Positions 1 to 8,232 of a DNA stretch of 30,555 nt are shown one piece after another (position 1 is the first letter of the stretch; each line of letters starts with the position of its first letter). The notes below the pieces were generated by a model. It saw nothing but the letters and a program-made list of their open reading frames with translations. It was not told the origin of the DNA and made no database searches. The position numbers and the translations under genes are program-made. The DNA lies in NCBI GenBank assembly GCA_900557695.1, contig USTP01000001.1:1-30555 (forward strand), given 5' to 3'. Source of the stretch: an uncultured Thermoanaerobacterales bacterium. GTDB lineage: Bacteria > Bacillota > Clostridia > Christensenellales > UBA1242.

Positions 1-55
1 AAAAAAATTGCTAGGCTGGCTCGTATTTACATACGACTGCCTGTCTAGCAATTTT
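1..55 (-). terminator. Hairpin terminator of the rpsJ-rplQ operon
   Basis: Read on the minus strand, the stem TTGCTAG/CTAGCAA with an inner TCGTAT/ATACGA stem is followed by seven T residues, which is the layout of an intrinsic terminator. It lies 36 bases after the rplQ stop, at the end of the long ribosomal operon. The same hairpin follows rplA, so here a repeat element serves as the terminator. Confidence 0.7.
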
Positions 56-91
56 AAAGTTTCTGCCCTTAGAGTGGTGAAATATGCCGTC
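1..91. repeat. Truncated copy of the hairpin inverted-repeat element, after rplQ
   Basis: Bases 1-55 are identical to 16767-16821, and 1-64 match 16767-16830 with one mismatch. The copy ends at GCCGTC (86-91) followed by TA, the same terminus as the copy after rplA. The left arm is cut off by the window edge. The stem pairs 8-14 with 45-51, 18-20 with 39-41 and 21-26 with 31-36 around a TTAC loop. The stop codon of rplQ (TAG) lies across the element's edge. That the contig starts inside a multicopy repeat suggests an assembly break; this is inference. Confidence 0.85.
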
Positions 92-600
92 TAAACGAGC
101 TCGGCTATCGCCATCTGCGCATTATCTCCCCTTCTTAAGCTGGTTTTGATAACGCGGGTATAGCCACCACCATTACCCCTTTCTTCTGCTCTATCGGCAT
201 ACTTAGGGGCAAGGTCTTCAAACAACTTTTCAATTAGTGGGTCTTTAATATCTCCCTTTCTTGCCTTGAAAGCTTGCTTTTTCTCACCTTTAACTCTTTG
301 TTCTTGCCTATCTTGAAGCATAGCAAGAAGCTTTCTTCTTGCAGCAAGCTTTTTAGCGCCATCTTTAGAAATGGTAACTTTCTTTTCTTTACCCTTACTA
401 TCGGTTGTTACTTTCTCTTCGGTAACAACATCTTTATATGTTCTAACAGCAAGAGTTATACATTTTTCGGCATATCTACAAGCAGCTTTTGCTCTATCGG
501 CAGTGGTTTCTATGCGTCCATACCAAAGCAAATCACTTGCAAGCCCGCTCACCAAAGCAAGTCTTTGGTCTGTAGGTTTTCCTAATTTTTGTGTATTCAT
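91..600 (-). CDS. rplQ: 50S ribosomal protein L17
   Basis: Large-subunit protein L17, last gene of the alpha operon after rpoA. The N-terminal half ([20 protein letters not shown], then the [11 protein letters not shown] segment) and the C-terminal [20 protein letters not shown] block are characteristic of the family. At 169 aa it is clearly longer than the usual 115-130 aa; the extra residues are a lysine-rich insertion at about residues 57-88 plus a longer central helix. The ATG follows TAAGGAG by 7 bases. It lies 11 bases downstream of rpoA. The C-terminus (MAIAELV) is complete, so the repeat element that supplies the stop codon has not truncated it. Confidence 0.97.
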   Translation of the reverse strand: MNTQKLGKPTDQRLALVSGLASDLLWYGRIETTADRAKAACRYAEKCITLAVRTYKDVVTEEKVTTDSKGKEKKVTISKDGAKKLAARRKLLAMLQDRQEQRVKGEKKQAFKARKGDIKDPLIEKLFEDLAPKYADRAEERGNGGGYTRVIKTSLRRGDNAQMAIAELV

Positions 601-611
601 AACTAATCTCC

Positions 612-1562
612 TTATTCTTCCCTAGTTTTTAGGCTCAAACCAAGACTCTCGAGTTTGTGTATAACCTCGTCAAGTGATTTCCTACCTAAGTTTTTAACTT
701 TAAGCATATCCTCTTCAGTCTTGTGGATTAAATCTTCAATGGTATTGATACCAGCTCTTTTTAAGCAGTTGTATGAACGAACAGACAAATCCATGTCTTC
801 AATGCTCATAACCATAAGTTTGTGAACTTTATCTTCTTCACGGCTAACAAGAATTGAGGTGTTTGCCATAGAGTCTACAAGCTCTACAAATAGGTTGAAA
901 TGCTCATTAAGAAGCTTTGCAGCTAAACTTACAACTTCTTTAGCAGAAACTGTACCATTTGTTGTTACTTCTAAAATAAGTTTGTCATAATCGGTGTTTT
1001 GACCAACACGAGTGTTTTCAACCTCGTAGCTAGCACGCCTAACAGGTGTGAAAATACTGTCTATTGCAATGTATCCAACAGGCAGGCTAACATCTTTATT
1101 CTTATCAGAAGGAACATAGCCTCTGCCCATACCAACAAGAATTTCCATATCTAAAACGCCATCGCTTTCTAGCGTGCAGATATACATTGATGGGTTTAAA
1201 ACCTTAACCTCGTCATCTTCCTCAATGTCCGCAGCGGTAACAACGCAAGGACCTTTCTTTTTAAGCTTTAAAACTTTTTTAAAGTTTTTCTCTGTGCTCA
1301 TAGTTTTAACAGCAAGCCCTTTCATATTAAGAACTATTTCTGTTACATCTTCTTTAGATCCCTTTAAAGTTGAAAACTCGTGAGCAACGCCTTCAATTTT
1401 AATGTTTGTTACAGCGCTTCCTGGAAGGCTAGACAAAAGCACTCTACGAAGAGCGTTACCAATTGTAACACCAAAACCTCTTTCAAGTGGCTCTAAAACG
1501 AACTTAGAGTAAGCCTCGCCATCATCAACACATTCAATTCTTGGTTTTTCTATTTCTAACAT
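612..1562 (-). CDS. rpoA: DNA-directed RNA polymerase subunit alpha
   Basis: Scaffold subunit of RNA polymerase. At 316 aa it is the normal length for Bacillota. The N-terminal domain (about 1-230) dimerises and binds beta and beta-prime; the [17 protein letters not shown] segment is the conserved dimerisation helix. A linker leads to the C-terminal domain (about 250-310), where [14 protein letters not shown] and [12 protein letters not shown] form the helix-hairpin-helix that contacts UP-element DNA and activators. Start ATG preceded by TAGGAGG. It sits between rpsD and rplQ, the standard alpha-operon position. Confidence 0.99.
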   Translation of the reverse strand: MLEIEKPRIECVDDGEAYSKFVLEPLERGFGVTIGNALRRVLLSSLPGSAVTNIKIEGVAHEFSTLKGSKEDVTEIVLNMKGLAVKTMSTEKNFKKVLKLKKKGPCVVTAADIEEDDEVKVLNPSMYICTLESDGVLDMEILVGMGRGYVPSDKNKDVSLPVGYIAIDSIFTPVRRASYEVENTRVGQNTDYDKLILEVTTNGTVSAKEVVSLAAKLLNEHFNLFVELVDSMANTSILVSREEDKVHKLMVMSIEDMDLSVRSYNCLKRAGINTIEDLIHKTEEDMLKVKNLGRKSLDEVIHKLESLGLSLKTREE

Positions 1563-1584
1563 AATTATAGCCTCCTACCCACTA

Positions 1585-2205
1585 TTACTTAGAATAAAGC
1601 TCGACAATTAAGTGCTCTTCAATATTCAAGTCGATATCGTCACGCGCTGGTAAAGCTAAAACCTTGCCTGATAGTTTATCTGTGTTAAACTCAAGCCACT
1701 TAGGCATAACGATTCTAGTTTCCTTAACGGCCTTGAATGGAGCTTTCTTTGTTTTGTTTTCTTTAACAGAAATTGTATCGTTAACTTTAACTGAGTATGA
1801 TGGAATAGTAACTCTTTTGCCATTAACACAAATGTGCCCATGGTTTACAAGTTGCCTAGCAGCTGCACGGCTTGGAGCTAGACCCATTCTAAAAACAACA
1901 TTGTCTAAACGGCGCTCTAGCAAGCTAAGCATGTTTTCACCAGTTTTACCTTTCATCCTTTCAGCTTCTACATAATAGCTGTGGAATTGCTTTTCCAAAA
2001 GCCCATAAGCTCTTTTAACTTTTTGTTTTTCCCTAAGCTGAGTTTGATACTCAGATGGTTTTTTGCGTGTATTTGGATGTTGACCAGGGATAGTAGGTCT
2101 TCTATCAAATGCACATTTCTTAGAAAGACATCTATCGCCTTTCAAAAATAATTTAGTGCCTTCTCTTCTGCAAAGTCTGCAGTCAGCATCAGTATATTTT
2201 GCCAT
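1585..2205 (-). CDS. rpsD: 30S ribosomal protein S4 (zinc-binding form)
   Basis: Primary 16S rRNA-binding protein of the small subunit. At 206 aa it has the usual length. Cys9, Cys12, Cys26 and Cys31 form the N-terminal Cys4 zinc site of the C+ type of S4, which many Bacillota replace with a Cys-free version. The S4 RNA-binding domain (about 94-160) contains [11 protein letters not shown] and [19 protein letters not shown] preceded by AAGGAG. Followed by rpoA after 22 bases. In many bacteria S4 represses its own operon translationally; I see no identifiable S4 site. Confidence 0.98.
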   Translation of the reverse strand: MAKYTDADCRLCRREGTKLFLKGDRCLSKKCAFDRRPTIPGQHPNTRKKPSEYQTQLREKQKVKRAYGLLEKQFHSYYVEAERMKGKTGENMLSLLERRLDNVVFRMGLAPSRAAARQLVNHGHICVNGKRVTIPSYSVKVNDTISVKENKTKKAPFKAVKETRIVMPKWLEFNTDKLSGKVLALPARDDIDLNIEEHLIVELYSK

Positions 2206-2216
2206 TTATTTACTCC

Positions 2217-2612
2217 TTATACTCTTCTACGTTTTGGTGGACGACAACCATTGTGAGGGATTGGTGAAACATCACGAATAAGCGTAACCTCAAGATCTGC
2301 GTTTGCAAGCGACCTGATGGCAGACTCTCTTCCATTACCAGGACCCTTAACATAAACTTCCACACTCTTTAAGCCATATTCTTTTGCTTTCTTAGCAGCT
2401 TTTTCAGCAGCTTGACCAGCAGCAAAAGGAGTACTCTTACGATTACCTCTATATCCTAGCTCACCAGAACTGCAAGCAGCAAGAGCATTACCCTGCATAT
2501 CAGTAATAGTTACAATAGTGTTGTTAAAAGATGATTGAACATGGACTATACCTTTATCAACATTAGTTGTAATCTTACGTTTTTTAGTTGTTTTCTTAGT
2601 ATTCTGTGCCAT
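2217..2612 (-). CDS. rpsK: 30S ribosomal protein S11
   Basis: S11 forms part of the 30S platform and lies near the mRNA exit and the 3' end of 16S rRNA. At 131 aa it is the standard length, with the conserved [20 protein letters not shown], the [18 protein letters not shown] block and the C-terminal [15 protein letters not shown]. The start ATG has AAGGAG about 13 bases upstream, a longer spacing than its neighbours. Located between rpsM and rpsD, as expected. Confidence 0.98.
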   Translation of the reverse strand: MAQNTKKTTKKRKITTNVDKGIVHVQSSFNNTIVTITDMQGNALAACSSGELGYRGNRKSTPFAAGQAAEKAAKKAKEYGLKSVEVYVKGPGNGRESAIRSLANADLEVTLIRDVSPIPHNGCRPPKRRRV

Positions 2613-2630
2613 TATAACTTTCTATCTCCT

Positions 2631-2999
2631 TTATTTCTTCTTAACCGAACTACTTGCTCTAGCACCCTTACGAGTTCTTGCGTTTGAACGAGTTGATTGA
2701 CCACGAACAGGCAAGCCCTTTCTATGTCTAACGCCCCTATAAGAGCCAATTTCCATAAGACCCTTAATGTTCATGGCAACTTCTCTTTTCTTGTCACCCT
2801 CAACTGTAAGGTTTTTGTCCATATACTCACGGATTTTACCAATATCTGCTTCACTTAGGTCCTTAACACGAGTGTTAGGGTCAATATTAGTAGCCTCCAA
2901 AATTTTATTAGCAGTAACTCTACCAACGCCGTAGATATAAGTTAAACCTATCTCTACCCTCTTTTCGTTTGGTAAATCCACACCAGCAATACGTGCCAT
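2631..2999 (-). CDS. rpsM: 30S ribosomal protein S13
   Basis: S13 sits in the head of the 30S subunit and contacts the P-site tRNA and the B1 bridges. The start is placed at the ATG at 2999, preceded by GGAGG, giving the canonical [14 protein letters not shown] and a 122-aa protein; the reading frame stays open 26 codons further upstream, but that stretch has no family similarity. Conserved H2TH residues and the C-terminal [18 protein letters not shown] basic tail are present. A 155-base gap separates it from rpmJ and may carry an internal promoter. Confidence 0.97.
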   Translation of the reverse strand: MARIAGVDLPNEKRVEIGLTYIYGVGRVTANKILEATNIDPNTRVKDLSEADIGKIREYMDKNLTVEGDKKREVAMNIKGLMEIGSYRGVRHRKGLPVRGQSTRSNARTRKGARASSSVKKK

Positions 3000-3047
3000 C
3001 TTTATCCTCCAAAAGATATTTATACTTAATTTTTTTATTTCAAGTGT

Positions 3048-3076
3048 ATTGTAACACACTTTGTGACAAATTGCCA
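3048..3076 (-). promoter_or_regulatory. Possible internal promoter before rpsM
   Basis: On the minus strand TGGCAA (3071-3076) and TACAAT (3048-3053) are 17 bases apart. The -35 is poor and the -10 good. The motif GTGTGTT stands immediately before the -10, as in the rpsJ and rpmG promoters. Weak on its own; the 155-base gap before rpsM in an otherwise tightly packed operon adds some support. Confidence 0.35.
3049..3069. promoter_or_regulatory. 21-bp dyad, possible operator, upstream of rpsM
   Basis: TTGTAACA, five bases, then TGTGACAA: half-sites TTGTnACA and TGTnACAA are symmetrical apart from one base each. The dyad overlaps the -10 and spacer of the candidate promoter. It could be a protein-binding site or, in RNA, a short hairpin. 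No known regulator is assigned. Confidence 0.35.
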
Positions 3077-3154
3077 CTATTATTTTTATTTATATTAACG
3101 CCACAAAGTAGATTTCTCTATGCCGCCTCTATGGCGATTGTTTTCAAACTTAGT

Positions 3155-3271
3155 TTAACCCTGAACTTGTTTGTGTTTAGGGTTTTTGCTGCAGATAACT
3201 CTAACTTTGCCATCTCTTTTAATAACCTTACAGCCATCACACATTGGCTTAACACTTGCTCTAACCTTCAT
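3155..3271 (-). CDS. rpmJ: 50S ribosomal protein L36
   Basis: A 38-aa zinc-ribbon protein that stabilises 23S rRNA near the peptidyl-transferase region. The translation begins [20 protein letters not shown] and ends KHKQVQG. Cys11, Cys14, Cys27 and His33 are the standard zinc ligands, so this is the C+ form of L36. The ATG at 3271 follows AGGAG by 8 bases. It lies between infA and rpsM, the conserved position. Confidence 0.97.
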   Translation of the reverse strand: MKVRASVKPMCDGCKVIKRDGKVRVICSKNPKHKQVQG

Positions 3272-3298
3272 TTTTTTATCTCCTTAAAAGTATGTTTT

Positions 3299-3517
3299 TT
3301 ACTTACTTCTCCAAATGATTCTGCCCTTGCTAAGGTCATACGGACTCATTTCAAGTTTAACTGTATCCCCTTCATAAATATGGATAAAGTTCTTCCACAG
3401 CTTACCAGAAAGATACGCTGTTACCACATGACCACCTGCAATTTGAACTTTAAATGTTGCACCAGGCATAGCCTCGATAACCGTGCCCTCTGTTACAATT
3501 ACATCATCTTTACTCAA
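3299..3517 (-). CDS. infA: Translation initiation factor IF-1
   Basis: IF-1 binds the ribosomal A site during initiation. I place the start at TTG (3517), which follows GGAGG by 8 bases and gives a 72-aa protein beginning MSKDDVIVTEGTV, the family's exact usual length and N-terminus. A GTG at 3532 in the same frame overlaps the map stop codon but has no ribosome binding site and would add five unfamiliar residues. The OB-fold is complete, ending LSKGRIIWRSK. The loop SGKLWKNFIHIYEGD differs from the common SGKIRMNYIRILPGD. Confidence 0.95.
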   Translation of the reverse strand: MSKDDVIVTEGTVIEAMPGATFKVQIAGGHVVTAYLSGKLWKNFIHIYEGDTVKLEMSPYDLSKGRIIWRSK

Positions 3518-3531
3518 AATTTTCGCCTCCA

Positions 3532-4275
3532 CTATATTTTTGTTAATATCTCAACGCCATCTGAGCATATTAAGACAGTGTTTTCGTAGTGTGCACTTGG
3601 TAGCCCATCAACAGTTCGGGCATCCCAACCATTAAGCTTTAGCTCGTGCGAGCCCATGTTAATCATTGGTTCAATAGCAATAGTCATACCTGCTTTTAGC
3701 TTAATTCCCGACCCCTCGATTCCGTAGTTTGGCACTTCTGGATCTTCATGCATATTTCTTCCAATTCCATGCCCCACCATAACTCGAACAACCGAGTAGC
3801 CATGTTTTTCGGCGTGGCGTTGCACTCTTGCACCTATATCGCCAAGCCTACTGCCTTCTTTAAGACCACGAATGGCCTCATAGAAGCATTCTTTAGTAAC
3901 CTCAACTAGCTTTTTTTTCTCTTCGCTAACCTCTCCTACAAGGAAAGTCCTAGCGGCGTCACCATGGTACCCATTTTTAACGGCACCAACATCTATGCCT
4001 ATAATTTGACCCTCTTCTAAAATTTGGGTCTTTTTAGGAATTCCATGAACTACAACATCGTCAACAGATGTGCATATAGATGCAGGAAATCCATGGTAGT
4101 GCAAAAACGATGGTTTTGCACCCCTGCTTATTATATAATCATAAGCGATTTTGTCAAGTTCTAAGGTTGAAATACCTGGTTTTATGTGTTTTCCAACCTC
4201 TTCTAGCGTTTCCGCTGTTATCTTGCCAGCCTCTCTCATAAGTTCTATTTGCTTTGGAGTTTTTATAGTAATCAT
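3532..4275 (-). CDS. map: Methionine aminopeptidase, type I
   Basis: Removes the initiator Met from new proteins. At 247 aa it is a normal type I enzyme without an N-terminal zinc-finger extension. The five metal ligands are visible: Asp95 (IIGIDVGA), Asp106 (HGDAART), His169 (GHGIGR), Glu202 (IAIEPM) and Glu231 (HYENTV). The start ATG overlaps the adk stop by one base (TAATG), indicating translational coupling. Place in the spc operon (secY-adk-map-infA) is the Bacillota standard. Confidence 0.98.
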   Translation of the reverse strand: MITIKTPKQIELMREAGKITAETLEEVGKHIKPGISTLELDKIAYDYIISRGAKPSFLHYHGFPASICTSVDDVVVHGIPKKTQILEEGQIIGIDVGAVKNGYHGDAARTFLVGEVSEEKKKLVEVTKECFYEAIRGLKEGSRLGDIGARVQRHAEKHGYSVVRVMVGHGIGRNMHEDPEVPNYGIEGSGIKLKAGMTIAIEPMINMGSHELKLNGWDARTVDGLPSAHYENTVLICSDGVEILTKI

Positions 4276-4889
4276 TACTTTAGCATCTCCAAGGCAAGCT
4301 TTAGCGTGTCATTAGGGTCTTCTTGACCTTTAACAGTTTTTAAAATACCCTTGTTTTCGTAAAACTTAACTAGCGGTTTTGTTTGAACAGCAAATGTGTC
4401 GAACCTTTTTGCAACGGTTGTAGGATTGTCGTCATCACGCATAAACAACTCTCCACCACATTCACATCTGTCTTTCTTATATGTGTTAGTATTATAGATA
4501 GCTCCACACTCTTTGCAAGTTCTTCTCCCTGCAATTCGGTTTACTATAACATCTTTATCAACATCTAGATATAAGCACTTGTCTATATCTGCAATGCCCT
4601 CTAAAAGCTCGGCTTGCTCTAGCGACCTTGGAAAACCATCTAAAATGTATCCATTTTTAGTGTCGCTCTCTGCCAATCTTTCCTTTAGCATTTTTATAAC
4701 AATCTCGGTTGGAACAAGTTTGCCTTCGTCCATATATTTTTTAGCCTCTTTGCCAACTTTAGTCCCCTGGGCAATACTGTTTCTTAGTAAATCGCCTGTT
4801 GAAATTGATGGAATACCAAACTGCTTAATTAAACCTTTTGCAAGTGTTCCCTTTCCTGAACCAGGAGCACCAAGTAATACTAATTTCAT
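4275..4889 (-). CDS. adk: Adenylate kinase with zinc-type lid
   Basis: Catalyses ATP + AMP to 2 ADP. The ATG at 4889 is preceded by AGGAG at 5 bases; an in-frame GTG six bases upstream overlaps that site and is less likely. P-loop GAPGSGKGT at residues 8-16, the DGFPRS motif at 84-89, and the long-lid form. The lid Cys residues are Cys125, Cys128, Cys142 and Cys144; the second pair is Cys-x-Cys rather than the common Cys-x2-Cys or Cys-x2-Asp. 204 aa, slightly shorter than the usual 214-217. Confidence 0.98.
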   Translation of the reverse strand: MKLVLLGAPGSGKGTLAKGLIKQFGIPSISTGDLLRNSIAQGTKVGKEAKKYMDEGKLVPTEIVIKMLKERLAESDTKNGYILDGFPRSLEQAELLEGIADIDKCLYLDVDKDVIVNRIAGRRTCKECGAIYNTNTYKKDRCECGGELFMRDDDNPTTVAKRFDTFAVQTKPLVKFYENKGILKTVKGQEDPNDTLKLALEMLK

Positions 4890-4914
4890 ATTCACTCCTA
4901 TTTTTGTTTTTTCT

Positions 4915-4944
4915 TTGCTTCAAAGCCATAGGGCTTTGAAGCAA
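4915..4944. promoter_or_regulatory. Perfect 13-bp hairpin between secY and adk
   Basis: TTGCTTCAAAGCC (4915-4927) pairs perfectly with GGCTTTGAAGCAA (4932-4944) around a 4-base loop. On the minus (transcribed) strand it is followed by AGAAAAAAC, not by T residues, so it does not look like a terminator of the operon. It may protect or expose an mRNA end, or adjust adk expression relative to secY. Confidence 0.6.
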
Positions 4945-4951
4945 GTTAAAA

Positions 4952-6262
4952 CTATAAAATATTTTTATGTCTTTTCATCATTAGCTGAGCCTCAAGCTGA
5001 GTATTAAACTCAATGGCAACGCTAACAACGATAAGCATACCTGTTGCGGTAAACGCATTTATTAGCCCTAGCGAACCACCCGCTACATATCTAAATATAA
5101 TAGATGGAACAATTGCTATAAATGCAAGGAATATTGCACCAAATAGTGTTATTCTCTTAGAAACCTTTGTTAGGTACTCGGTTGTTGGCTTACCTGGCCT
5201 GATGCCTGGAATAAAGCCACCCTGTTGCTGAATGTTTAAGCTTACATCGGCTGGGTTGAACTGAATTTGAGCATAGAAGTAGGTAAAGAACAAAATTAGT
5301 AAACCAACTAGTATGCTATAAATAACTCCACCCGCACCAATATAATCATAATAGAATCTAGCAAACCAACCACTATCTCTTGTAACTCCACATAGCTGCA
5401 TTATGATGTTTGGGAAAGTGATTATTGCCGTTGCAAAGATTATTGGAAGAACTCCGCTTGCGTTAACCTTAAGTGGTATGTATGAAGATTGACCACCATA
5501 CATTTTTCTTCCCTTAACCTGCTTAGCATATTGAACAGGAATCTTTCTTTCTGCCTTATCTACAAACACGATAAGTGCAAAGATAACAAATGCCAAAGCT
5601 AAGAATCCAAGTAGTTCCCATAGTGCATTTAGGTTTCCATCAAATATGTTGCTTATAGAGTTTACTATTGATAGAGCTGAGGTTGAAATAATACCAACAA
5701 AGATGATAAGCGACAAGCCATTACCAACACCCTGTTCGGTGATTCTATCACCTATCCACATAGTAACGCAGGTTCCAGCAACCAACACTAAGATAACAAA
5801 TACTGCTGTTAGCCAAATTAGATTTTCACCAAATATAGGTGAAAGCAAATCTGTACCAAAACCAAGAACAATACCAATACCTTGAGCAATTGCCAAAACT
5901 AGAGCCACAATTTTTGTGATAAGGTTGATTTTTTGTTTACCATCATCGCCTTGTTTTGCCATTCTTTCAAGAGCTGGAATGCCAACTGTTAAAAGCTGAA
6001 CAATAATCGAGGCGTTAATATATGGCGTAACACCAAGTGCAAAGAAAGCACCGTTAGCAAGCGCACTACCTGTAACGGCATTAAGAAGAGTTAGTATGCC
6101 TGTTCCCGATTCGCTTGAAACCGCGTCAGCATAAACTGATGGCTCAAGACCAGGGATAGGCAAATAACAACCCAAACGGTAAATCAAAAGAAGTAGTAAT
6201 GTTATTAAAATTTTCTTTCGAATATCACGGTTCTTGAAAGCGCTTGACAGTGTTTTAAACAT
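4952..6262 (-). CDS. secY: Protein translocase subunit SecY
   Basis: Central channel of the Sec translocon in the cytoplasmic membrane. At 436 aa it has the usual length and ten hydrophobic segments. Recognisable blocks are YRLGCYLPIPGL near the first helix, TPYINASIIVQLLT, the loop MWIGDRITEQGVGNGLSLII, and the cytoplasmic FNPADVSLNIQQQGGFIPGI before helix 9. The start overlaps the rplO stop (TAATG), and GAGGTG at the end of rplO serves as its ribosome binding site. secE lies at 18.7 kb. Confidence 0.99.
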   Translation of the reverse strand: MFKTLSSAFKNRDIRKKILITLLLLLIYRLGCYLPIPGLEPSVYADAVSSESGTGILTLLNAVTGSALANGAFFALGVTPYINASIIVQLLTVGIPALERMAKQGDDGKQKINLITKIVALVLAIAQGIGIVLGFGTDLLSPIFGENLIWLTAVFVILVLVAGTCVTMWIGDRITEQGVGNGLSLIIFVGIISTSALSIVNSISNIFDGNLNALWELLGFLALAFVIFALIVFVDKAERKIPVQYAKQVKGRKMYGGQSSYIPLKVNASGVLPIIFATAIITFPNIIMQLCGVTRDSGWFARFYYDYIGAGGVIYSILVGLLILFFTYFYAQIQFNPADVSLNIQQQGGFIPGIRPGKPTTEYLTKVSKRITLFGAIFLAFIAIVPSIIFRYVAGGSLGLINAFTATGMLIVVSVAIEFNTQLEAQLMMKRHKNIL

Positions 6263-6705
6263 TATTTCACCTCAACAGACCCGCCAGCCGCACAAATTTT
6301 GTCTACAGCACTTTGGGTAAATTTTTCAGCCCTAACAGTTAATGGCTTAGTTAGTGTTCCATTACCTAGAACTTTAAGTCCGTAAGGTTCAATTTTTGCA
6401 ATAACACCCTTGCTTTTAAGCATTTCAGCTGTAACAACAGTGTTAGGCTCGAATCTTTCAAGATCACTAACATTTATAGTTGTGTAAACTTTTCTAAAGT
6501 TGTTGGTAAAGCCACGCTTAGGAAGTTGACGAATAAGAGGCATTTGACCACCTTCAAATCCAGGACGAACTCCCCCGCCACTTCTGGCGTTTTGACCCTT
6601 ATGACCTTTACCACTTGTTTTACCAGTGCCTGAACCAATTCCCCTTCCAAGCCTTTTTGTTTGCTTAGTAGAGTTAGGAGCAGGAGATATTTCATGTAGT
6701 TTCAT
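6262..6705 (-). CDS. rplO: 50S ribosomal protein L15
   Basis: Late-assembly protein of the 50S subunit. At 147 aa the length is usual. The glycine- and arginine-rich N-terminal arm ([20 protein letters not shown], then [24 protein letters not shown]) is typical, followed by the compact C-terminal domain. ATG preceded by GAAGGAG, starting one base after the end of the L30 gene. Order rpmD-rplO-secY is conserved. Confidence 0.98.
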   Translation of the reverse strand: MKLHEISPAPNSTKQTKRLGRGIGSGTGKTSGKGHKGQNARSGGGVRPGFEGGQMPLIRQLPKRGFTNNFRKVYTTINVSDLERFEPNTVVTAEMLKSKGVIAKIEPYGLKVLGNGTLTKPLTVRAEKFTQSAVDKICAAGGSVEVK

Positions 6706-6706
6706 A

Positions 6707-7216
6707 TTATTTCTCCTTCACGCTCTCAACTGTAACAAGGTGTTTTACAACGAAAATCATACCTCTTGTTTGAGCGTTATCTGGTTTAACTGTTTCACTG
6801 TTAAGTTTGTTTAGCCCAAGAGCAACTAAAGTTCTTTGTTGCTTAACAAGTCTTCCACTAGCACTTTTAACTAGTTTAATTTTAAGCATAGGTCCACTAA
6901 CTTTTTTCTCTGTTTTAGGTTTAACTGCCTTAACTTCTTTTTTAGCTTCAACATTAACATTTTCAGTTTCTGCTTTTAAAGGCTTCTCACTTGATGCAGG
7001 TTTCTTACTAGCAGTTTTAGCTGGAGCCTTCTTCTCGCTAGCCACTTTGCTTGCAGTTTCAGCCTTTTTACTAGTGGTTTTAGCTGGAGCTTTCTTTTCT
7101 ACTGTTTTTACTTCAGTTTTAGCAGTTTCAGCCTTTGCCACGGTAGTTTTCTTAGGAGCAGTTTTCTTTGGCTCTTGTTTTTCTGCTGATTTTGTAGTTT
7201 TCTTTACTTCTGCCAT
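6707..7216 (-). CDS. rpmD: 50S ribosomal protein L30 with a long Lys/Ala-rich N-terminal extension
   Basis: Residues 110-169 (from [20 protein letters not shown]) are a complete L30, normally a 58-62 aa protein. In front stand about 109 residues made almost entirely of Lys, Ala, Thr, Glu, Ser and Val, with the motif KKAPAKT(T/A)SKK twice (41-51 and 62-72). The extension is probably real: the upstream ATG has a strong AGGAGGAG site 7-8 bases away, while the internal Met110 has only a weak GGACC before it. The composition recalls histone-H1-like tails and is likely disordered; function unknown. Confidence 0.93.
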   Translation of the reverse strand: MAEVKKTTKSAEKQEPKKTAPKKTTVAKAETAKTEVKTVEKKAPAKTTSKKAETASKVASEKKAPAKTASKKPASSEKPLKAETENVNVEAKKEVKAVKPKTEKKVSGPMLKIKLVKSASGRLVKQQRTLVALGLNKLNSETVKPDNAQTRGMIFVVKHLVTVESVKEK

Positions 7217-7228
7217 CTATTTCTCCTC

Positions 7229-7840
7229 CTACACAATCTCGTCTACGGTTTTACCGCGTAGAGATGCAATTTTTTCTGCACTTCTAAGCTTCATAAGCCC
7301 GTCAAAAGTTGCTTTAACGCAGTTTACAGGATTGTTTGATCCATAAAGCTTAGTAGTAATATCTTTGATGCCAGCAAGTTCAACAACATCACGAACTTTA
7401 CCTCCAGCAATAACACCATTACCTTCTTTAGCAGGCATCATTATAACCTTTGTGGTTTCAAATTCACCTACAACTTCATGAGGTATAGTTGTTCCATGAA
7501 TGTCTACCTTAACCATATGGCGCTTAGCATCAACGCTAGCCTTTTCTATAGCCAAAGTAACTTCGGTAGCTTTACCCATACCAACGCCAACTCTGCCATT
7601 CCTGTCACCAGCAACAACAATAGCGTTGAAACGCATCTTTCTACCACCCTTAACGGTTTTAGAAATACGGTTAACATTAACCATTTTCTTGTCTATACCA
7701 TCATTAACTTTTTCAGTTTTATTATCACGCCTTGCTCTAGGATTTTTAGAGCTTCTGTTTGAAAATTTTCTTTCATTTGGTTTGTTAGCAGCTGGTTGTT
7801 CTTCTACTGCTACCACTTCAACAATATTTTCTTCTGCCAT
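7229..7840 (-). CDS. rpsE: 30S ribosomal protein S5 with N-terminal extension
   Basis: S5 supports decoding accuracy at the mRNA entry channel. The conserved protein runs from about residue 52 (MVNVNRISKTVKGGRKMRF), with the GDRNGRVGVGMGKATEV loop and the C-terminal domain. At 203 aa it exceeds the usual 160-170: the first roughly 45 residues form an acidic, then Asn/Arg/Lys-rich, low-complexity extension. ATG follows GGGAGGAG. Order rplR-rpsE-rpmD is canonical. Confidence 0.97.
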   Translation of the reverse strand: MAEENIVEVVAVEEQPAANKPNERKFSNRSSKNPRARRDNKTEKVNDGIDKKMVNVNRISKTVKGGRKMRFNAIVVAGDRNGRVGVGMGKATEVTLAIEKASVDAKRHMVKVDIHGTTIPHEVVGEFETTKVIMMPAKEGNGVIAGGKVRDVVELAGIKDITTKLYGSNNPVNCVKATFDGLMKLRSAEKIASLRGKTVDEIV

Positions 7841-7852
7841 AACTCCTCCCTC

Positions 7853-8221
7853 CTAAAACTCAAGACCTGCTTGCCTAGCGCCTTCAGCTAATTTCTGAAC
7901 GCGTCCAGTGTAGATATATCCACCACGGTCAAATACAACTTGTTTTATACCAGCCTTAAGGGCCTTTTTAGCAACAGCTTCACCAACAACGAAAGCTTGC
8001 TCTTTTTTGTTCTTGCCCTTAAGAGCACTCTGTAATGCTTTGTCAAGACTACTAGCAGAGCAAAGAGTGGTTTCTGTTTCATCGTTAATGATTTGAGCAT
8101 AAATGTTTGTTGTAGAACGATAAACATTTAGTCTAGGCTTAGCACTTGTGCCAGACAAAGTATTTCTAATGCGGTTATGTTTAGCTTTTCTTAATTTGTT
8201 TTTATCAACCTTTTTAAACAT
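7853..8221 (-). CDS. rplR: 50S ribosomal protein L18
   Basis: 5S rRNA-binding protein that works with L5 to place 5S rRNA in the central protuberance. 122 aa, usual length. Conserved basic N-terminus ([20 protein letters not shown]), the [17 protein letters not shown] strand and C-terminal [23 protein letters not shown] preceded by GGAGAGG. Confidence 0.98.
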   Translation of the reverse strand: MFKKVDKNKLRKAKHNRIRNTLSGTSAKPRLNVYRSTTNIYAQIINDETETTLCSASSLDKALQSALKGKNKKEQAFVVGEAVAKKALKAGIKQVVFDRGGYIYTGRVQKLAEGARQAGLEF

Positions 8222-8232
8222 CTGTCCTCTCC

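Noticed and set aside
2969..3589. 206-aa plus-strand frame over rpmJ and infA
   Set aside because: It overlaps two recognised genes on the opposite strand and has no similarity or start signal.
6807..7346. 179-aa plus-strand frame opposite L30 and S5
   Set aside because: It is an antisense reading of Lys/Ala repeats with an unlikely Phe/Leu/Ala composition; the sense-strand genes are certain.
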